Positions 5,762 through 9,659 of a stretch of 9,659 bases of DNA are shown piece by piece. The notes below the pieces were generated by a model. The model did not search any database and was not told the origin of the DNA. It was given only the letters and a program-made list of their open reading frames with translations. Positions within the stretch are counted from its first letter, which is position 1. Each line of letters starts with the position of its first letter. Position numbers and translations under genes: made by a program. The DNA is from Chloroflexota bacterium (GTDB taxonomy: Bacteria; Chloroflexota; Anaerolineae; Anaerolineales; Villigracilaceae): the NCBI GenBank assembly GCA_023484185.1, contig JAMDBC010000149.1, forward strand, positions 290-9,948, read 5' to 3'.

Positions 5762-5966
5762 ATGCCAACTAAAAATACCATTCCTTCTAAAGACGAAAAA
5801 CTTATTGAGTTTCTCACTGAGGACTTTCGTGATACCGCTATGCATTTAAGGGATAGAGTCCACCCGTGTGAGTGTCCGCGCCGTTGCCAGCCATAACGTC
5901 CGCGTGGAAGTGGGGCATGATTGGTCAGTCCCTTGCGAGGATATGTCGGTTTTTCAAGGTGTATAA
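5762..5966 (+). pseudogene. Probable frameshifted small hypothetical gene
   Basis: An ATG at 5762 with GGAG about 10 bases upstream opens MPTKNTIPSKDEK, continuing to DTAMHLRD. That frame then loses protein-like character and stops at 5894-5896. In the next frame, from about 5850, a sensible stretch continues (RVSVRAVASHNVRVEVGHDW, then SVPCEDMSVFQGV) to a TAA at 5964-5966. The total span is one base more than a multiple of three, consistent with a single-base frameshift near 5845-5855. The joined product would be about 67 residues. No family is recognised. An open frame extends upstream to 5684 but has no better start. Alternatively these are two unrelated chance frames. Confidence 0.4.
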
Positions 5967-5967
5967 T
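5962..5967 (+). promoter_or_regulatory. Candidate -10 box (TATAAT) of the hicBA-type module
   Basis: TGTATAAT at 5960-5967 lies 23 bases before the antitoxin ATG. It overlaps the end of the frameshifted small gene. No convincing -35 box is seen. Confidence 0.45.
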
Positions 5968-5990
5968 TTAAGCAGAGACAGGAGACCATC

Positions 5991-6200
5991 ATGACCCGAA
6001 CTTTTACGGCTTTAATCCATAAAGAAGATACCTGGTATGTGGCAGATTGTCCCGAAGTGGGGACGGTCAGCCAGGGAAAGACTGTTGAAGAAGCGGTTGC
6101 TAATCTCAAAGAGGCAACTGAACTCTATCTGGAAGAGTTTCCCTTACCGGAAACCAACCATCCATTGTTGACCACCTTCGACGTAACGACTTATGCCTAA
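5991..6200 (+). CDS. hicB: HicB-family antitoxin (short form)
   Basis: A 69-residue protein with the degraded-RNase-H-like HicB core: FTALIHKEDTWYVADCPEVG, then TVSQGKTVEEAVANLKEA, then TELYLEEF. The pattern of a beta hairpin, a CPE-VG-SQG-T-EEA turn and a helix is typical of the family. AGGAG lies about 6 bases before the ATG. The protein ends soon after the core, so the C-terminal DNA-binding domain of longer HicB proteins is absent; autoregulation would need another mechanism. Its stop lies inside the start of the toxin gene (8-base overlap), so translation is probably coupled. It would bind and block the partner HicA. Confidence 0.88.
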   Translation: MTRTFTALIHKEDTWYVADCPEVGTVSQGKTVEEAVANLKEATELYLEEFPLPETNHPLLTTFDVTTYA

Positions 6201-6423
6201 TTTGCCATATCTGTCTGGAAAGGAAATCATCCGTGCATTGGAACGGCTTGGTTTCGTTCAAGCGCGTCAACGTGGAAGTCATGTCGTCATGAAAAAGTCC
6301 ATGCCAGAGGGAAGTGTTGGTTGCGTTGTCCCTCTGCATGGCGAAGTGGCAATCGGAACACTGCATAGCATCCTCAAACAAGCGAAAATTTCACCAGACG
6401 AATTCATAAAAGCTATAAAGTAA
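6193..6423 (+). CDS. hicA: HicA-family mRNA interferase toxin
   Basis: A 76-residue protein with the HicA double-stranded-RNA-binding-like fold: LSGKEIIRALERLGFVQARQ, then RGSHVVMKK, then VPLHGEVAIGTLHSILKQA. His30 in GSHVVM is at the position of the catalytic histidine of HicA toxins, so the enzyme looks intact. The length matches the family. The gene overlaps the antitoxin by 8 bases in the antitoxin-first order, and the terminator begins within its stop codon. By family knowledge HicA cleaves mRNA and tmRNA and is neutralised by HicB. Confidence 0.9.
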   Translation: MPNLPYLSGKEIIRALERLGFVQARQRGSHVVMKKSMPEGSVGCVVPLHGEVAIGTLHSILKQAKISPDEFIKAIK

Positions 6424-6453
6424 ATCGGAGTCGAAAGGCTCCGATTTTTATTT
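6422..6453 (+). terminator. Rho-independent terminator after hicBA-type module
   Basis: An 11-bp stem (6422-6432 with 6437-6447, one T-G wobble) is capped by a GAAA tetraloop closed by a C-G pair and followed by a T-rich run. It overlaps the stop codon of the HicA-type gene and should separate the module from the PEP carboxylase gene. Confidence 0.85.
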
Positions 6454-6481
6454 CATCCCTTCCCAAATGAAAACGACGCGT

Positions 6482-6487
6482 TATACT
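6482..6487 (+). promoter_or_regulatory. Candidate -10 box (TATACT) for the PEP carboxylase gene
   Basis: TATACT lies just 10 bases before the PEP carboxylase ATG at 6498. Transcription from it would begin within a few bases of the ATG, giving a leaderless or nearly leaderless mRNA. No Shine-Dalgarno-like sequence is present between the box and the ATG. The -35 region is weak. Confidence 0.35.
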
Positions 6488-6497
6488 TCACCAACTT

Positions 6498-9203
6498 ATG
6501 GAACTCTCGACTATTATTCATTTATTAGGCGACATCCTTGGGGATGTCATTGGCGAACTCGAATCGCCGGAACTCTTCGCAACAGAAGAACGTATTCGCG
6601 TTGCCGCGAAAGATCGTCGGGGTGGAAAGGCGGATGCGGCGCGCCAGCTTGAGGCGCAGGTCGAAGCGTTAAATGTCAACGATGCGCGCGCCATCGCGGC
6701 CGCCTTCACCACATATTTTGATCTTATCAATCTTGCGGAAGAAAATCGCCGTTCGCGTCAATTGCGTGAGCGTGAAAGATCGCTGTATCCAAAGCCGCTG
6801 AACGAATCCATCGGCGCGGCAATCGCTGAGCTCAAGCAACAGGGCGTTACGCCCGAACAAATTCGAGCATTGCTCGATGGGCTTTCGATTGAGCTTGTAT
6901 TGACCGCGCATCCAACCGAGTCGCGCCGCCGCACGGTGATCTCAAAAATTCAACGGCTTGCGCGCCTGCTCGACCAACTTTCAAACGAAGAAATTTTGCC
7001 GCATCAACGCAATAAAATTCTTTTATCCATTCGCGCGGACATCGCCGCGCTGTGGTTGACGGATCGTCACCGAACCACACGTCCTGCTGTGACGGATGAA
7101 GTCCGCACCGGATTGCATTTTGTCGAATCTGTTTTTTGGGATGCACTGCCCGCGCTTCATGATGACCTTGATCGCGCCCTCGCTTCTTATTACCCCGAAG
7201 TCAGGTCGCCGATAAATTGGCTGCGTCTCGCCTCGTGGATGGGCGGCGACCGCGATGGCAATCCGAATGTGACTCACAAGGTCACTGCCGAAACGCTCCG
7301 CCTGCATCGCGGCCTCGCCGTGGAAAAACATCGTCATATTTTGCAAGACCTTGCGCGTCGACTCAGCATGAGCAATCGCCTGCTTCCGCCTCCGCTCAAA
7401 CTCACAAAGTGGATCGAAGCGCGCCGTCCGCTTCCGCCGCATGTCGCCTACATCGAAGAACGTTACGCCGCCGAGCCTTATCGTCGGGTGTTGTCGTTGC
7501 TCTCTGCCGATCTTGCCGATGCCTCGCGCGATGACATGACCTTTCACTTGCTCGAACACACGCCGCATCAAGCGCGCATCAGCGTGAACGATTTGCTCAA
7601 GCCCATCGAAGTGATTGCCGCGCATTTGCCCGCTTCGCTTGCGCATGATGAAATCCAAAATGTTCGCCGTCAATTGGAAATCTTTGGCTTGCATTCGATG
7701 CGCCTGGATATTCGTGAAGAATCGACTCGCTTTAAATCCGCGCTCGGTGAAGTTTTGTGCGCGTTGAATCTTGCGGATGATTTTTCTGCGATGAATGAAG
7801 ATGAAAAACTCTCGCTTCTTACCAGACTTTTATCTGCTCCACTCCCCGAACTTTCCCCCCGTCCCGGAATTACTTCCGCCACCTCCGAGACCTGGGCTTT
7901 GTTCCAACTCATTGCGCGCGTGCGCGCTGTCTACGGCGCGGAATTGCTTGGCCCGCTTGTGATCTCCATGTGCAAATCCGCCTCCGACGTTTTATCCGTG
8001 CTCCTGCTTGCGCGCTGGACGGGTTGTGATTCTGGTTTACAAATTGTTCCGTTGATCGAAACCATTGAAGACTTGCAAGCCGCGCCGTCTATTTTGGAAA
8101 ATCTTTTTACCCTGCCAGCTTATCATGAGCATCTTGCCACTTGTAACAACGCACAGATGGTGATGATCGGTTATTCAGACAGCAACAAAGATGGCGGATA
8201 TGTCATGGCAAATTGGGCTTTATATCAGGCGCAGGAACAGATTACCGAAGTCGCCCGCGCTCACAATGTGACCCTGACTATTTTTCATGGCCGCGGCGGG
8301 ACGATTGCGCGTGGGGGAGGCCCAGCTAATCGCGCCATCCGCGCCCAGCCTGTTGGCAGTATCAACGGTCGCTTCCGTCTCACCGAGCAAGGCGAAACTA
8401 TTGCGGCGCGTTATTCCAACCCCGAACTCGCGCATCGTCATCTTGAACAAATTGTTCATGCGGTTCTATTGGCATCATCGCCTGTCAATACTGAGCCTGA
8501 TATTCCTTACGCTTGGCGCGCGGAAATGGATTTAATATCTGCAGCAGCGCGCAAGGTTTATCGTCAGTTGGTTTATGAAATACCCAGCTTCATCGAATTC
8601 TGGCAGGCGGCGACTCCGCTGGATGAGATCAAACGAATGCATATCGGTTCACGTCCTGCCGCACGCACGCAAAGTAGTGAGGTCGCAAAAATCCGCGCCA
8701 TTCCCTGGGTCTTCTCGTGGATGCAAAGCCGCTTCAATCTGCCCGGATGGTTTGGTCTTGGCTCCGCGCTTGAATCTGCAAAAGATGTTTCACTTCTGCG
8801 CGAGATGTACGATGGCTGGCCGTTTTTCAAAACCATGCTCGATAATTCAGAAATGTCCCTGATCAAAGCCGACATGGAAATCGCATCTTTATATGTCAGC
8901 CTTGTTCCCGACAAGAGACTGGCCGATGAAATATTCGGCACGATCAGAAAAGAATATAACCGGACGCGTGAAGCGGTTTTATCCGTCAGCAGACACGCCA
9001 ACTTGCTGGACGCTGAACCAGTGACGCAGACGGCGGTCCAATTGCGGAACCCGTATGTGGATCCATTGAATTACATTCAAGTGGACATGTTGCGCCGTCT
9101 GCGTGTGTTGCCCGATCCCGAAAGTATGGAGGCGCAGTTGTTGCGTGAAGTCATTGGTCTGACAATCAACGGCATTGCCGCCGGGTTGAGAAACACGGGA
9201 TAA
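6498..9203 (+). CDS. ppc: Phosphoenolpyruvate carboxylase
   Basis: A 901-residue cytosolic enzyme, close to the usual 880-950, that forms oxaloacetate from PEP and bicarbonate to refill the TCA cycle. Signature segments in order: LTAHPTESRRR (135-145, catalytic His138), MGGDRDGNPNVT (248-259), HSMRLDIREES (399-409), MIGYSDSNKDGGY (556-568, Lys564), FHGRGGTIARGGGPAN (596-611), RLTEQGE (627-633) and the C-terminal RNTG. Residues equivalent to the aspartate/malate inhibitor site of the E. coli enzyme are kept (Arg605, Lys790, Arg850, Asn899), so feedback inhibition by C4 acids is likely. The start at 6498 fits the family's N-terminus but has no ribosome-binding site. The gene stands between two terminator- or promoter-bounded units and appears monocistronic. 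Confidence 0.97.
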   Translation: MELSTIIHLLGDILGDVIGELESPELFATEERIRVAAKDRRGGKADAARQLEAQVEALNVNDARAIAAAFTTYFDLINLAEENRRSRQLRERERSLYPKPLNESIGAAIAELKQQGVTPEQIRALLDGLSIELVLTAHPTESRRRTVISKIQRLARLLDQLSNEEILPHQRNKILLSIRADIAALWLTDRHRTTRPAVTDEVRTGLHFVESVFWDALPALHDDLDRALASYYPEVRSPINWLRLASWMGGDRDGNPNVTHKVTAETLRLHRGLAVEKHRHILQDLARRLSMSNRLLPPPLKLTKWIEARRPLPPHVAYIEERYAAEPYRRVLSLLSADLADASRDDMTFHLLEHTPHQARISVNDLLKPIEVIAAHLPASLAHDEIQNVRRQLEIFGLHSMRLDIREESTRFKSALGEVLCALNLADDFSAMNEDEKLSLLTRLLSAPLPELSPRPGITSATSETWALFQLIARVRAVYGAELLGPLVISMCKSASDVLSVLLLARWTGCDSGLQIVPLIETIEDLQAAPSILENLFTLPAYHEHLATCNNAQMVMIGYSDSNKDGGYVMANWALYQAQEQITEVARAHNVTLTIFHGRGGTIARGGGPANRAIRAQPVGSINGRFRLTEQGETIAARYSNPELAHRHLEQIVHAVLLASSPVNTEPDIPYAWRAEMDLISAAARKVYRQLVYEIPSFIEFWQAATPLDEIKRMHIGSRPAARTQSSEVAKIRAIPWVFSWMQSRFNLPGWFGLGSALESAKDVSLLREMYDGWPFFKTMLDNSEMSLIKADMEIASLYVSLVPDKRLADEIFGTIRKEYNRTREAVLSVSRHANLLDAEPVTQTAVQLRNPYVDPLNYIQVDMLRRLRVLPDPESMEAQLLREVIGLTINGIAAGLRNTG

Positions 9204-9224
9204 CATTTGAATCGTGGAAGAGTG

Positions 9225-9230
9225 TATAAT
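9225..9230 (+). promoter_or_regulatory. Candidate -10 box (TATAAT) for the CoA-binding gene
   Basis: TGTATAAT at 9223-9230 lies 45 bases before the ATG at 9276, in the 72-bp gap after the PEP carboxylase gene. No -35 box is evident at standard spacing, and no terminator hairpin is visible in the gap. Confidence 0.4.
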
Positions 9231-9275
9231 CTTAAAAACAAAAAATAGTTCTGAAATTCTTGTTGGGAGAGACCC

Positions 9276-9659
9276 ATGTCAAAGATGGATGATCTTGTGC
9301 GGGATTTCCTCGTGCAGAAGAAAATCGCCGTGGTCGGGGTATCGGACAAGCGCGAGACGGGCTGTAACTTGAATTATAAGAAGTTCAAGGATGCGGGATA
9401 TCAGGTCTACGCGGTCAATCCGCACATTTCAATTTACGATGGTAATCCGTGCTATCCGGATCTCAAATCGGTTCCCGATGAACTGGATGCCGTGTTCATC
9501 CTTGCCAACCCAAAAGTGACTGAGCAGATCGTTCGGCAATGTGTGGACTTGGGAATCAAACATGTCTGGATGCACTGCATGATGGGCACCAAGCCCGGTT
9601 TAGCGGCGAGCATGACCAGCGTCTCGGATGAGGCGGTGAAGTTGTGTCAGGGGAATGGC
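9276..9659 (+). CDS. CoA-binding domain protein (YccU-like Rossmann fold), 3' end missing
   Basis: An ATG with GGGAG six bases upstream opens a frame that runs 128 codons to the window edge. Residues about 14-30 (KKIAVVGVSDKRETGCN) carry the glycine-rich loop of the CoA-binding Rossmann domain. They are followed by GYQVYAVNPH (41-50), CYPDLKSVPDELDAVFI (59-75) and HVWMHCMMGTKPG (96-108), the usual order in these small stand-alone proteins. The family is normally about 135-150 residues, so only the last 10-20 are missing. Related domains occur in acyl-CoA synthetases, but the biochemical role of the stand-alone form is not established. Nothing in the neighbourhood fixes its substrate. Confidence 0.85.
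   Translation, partial: MSKMDDLVRDFLVQKKIAVVGVSDKRETGCNLNYKKFKDAGYQVYAVNPHISIYDGNPCYPDLKSVPDELDAVFILANPKVTEQIVRQCVDLGIKHVWMHCMMGTKPGLAASMTSVSDEAVKLCQGNG

Noticed and set aside
7023..7694. 223-codon minus-strand frame
   Set aside because: It is antisense to conserved PEP carboxylase motifs and is a shadow of its codon usage.

Overview
The window most resembles a chromosomal segment of a Chloroflexota bacterium, probably an Anaerolineae-type anaerobe. That placement is an inference. It rests on a free-standing ('archaeal-type') methylmalonyl-CoA mutase catalytic subunit, a PEP carboxylase with bacterial regulatory residues, a high density of short dispersed repeats, and TA modules placed between housekeeping genes. 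No rRNA or tRNA is visible to anchor the taxonomy.

Layout. (1) Positions 1-2860, minus strand: a probable three-gene operon. In transcription order it holds a small two-TM membrane protein with a C-terminal zinc ribbon (2860-2462), a secreted/membrane-anchored DUF2207-type protein ending in an alternating Cys-Ala tail (2384-714), and a radical SAM enzyme with an N-terminal PqqD-like domain (674 to beyond the window's left edge). A PqqD-radical SAM fusion is the typical layout of a peptide-modifying enzyme, and the cysteine-rich tail is encoded only about 40 bp upstream of it. Together they suggest a RiPP-like modification of a membrane protein's C-terminus. This is the most interesting part of the window. 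Heptanucleotide repeat arrays fill both intergenic gaps and also lie inside the radical SAM coding sequence.

(2) Positions 2861-3146: a divergent intergenic region with a 15-bp operator-like palindrome and a dispersed inverted-repeat element whose end carries or abuts the mutase ribosome-binding site.

(3) Positions 3147-4853, plus strand: the methylmalonyl-CoA mutase catalytic subunit, without its B12-binding domain.

(4) Positions 4854-6453: a small toxin-antitoxin island. It contains a VapBC-type module with its own terminator, a degenerate second copy of the mutase gene's 3' end, a probably frameshifted small gene, and a HicBA module with its own terminator.

(5) Positions 6498-9203: full-length PEP carboxylase, which makes oxaloacetate. 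With the mutase it fits a C3/C4-acid (propionate/succinate, anaplerotic) metabolism, although the two genes are probably transcribed separately.

(6) Position 9276 to the right edge: the start of a CoA-binding (Rossmann-fold) protein.

All family calls come from reading translations and remembered family motifs; no database search was run.
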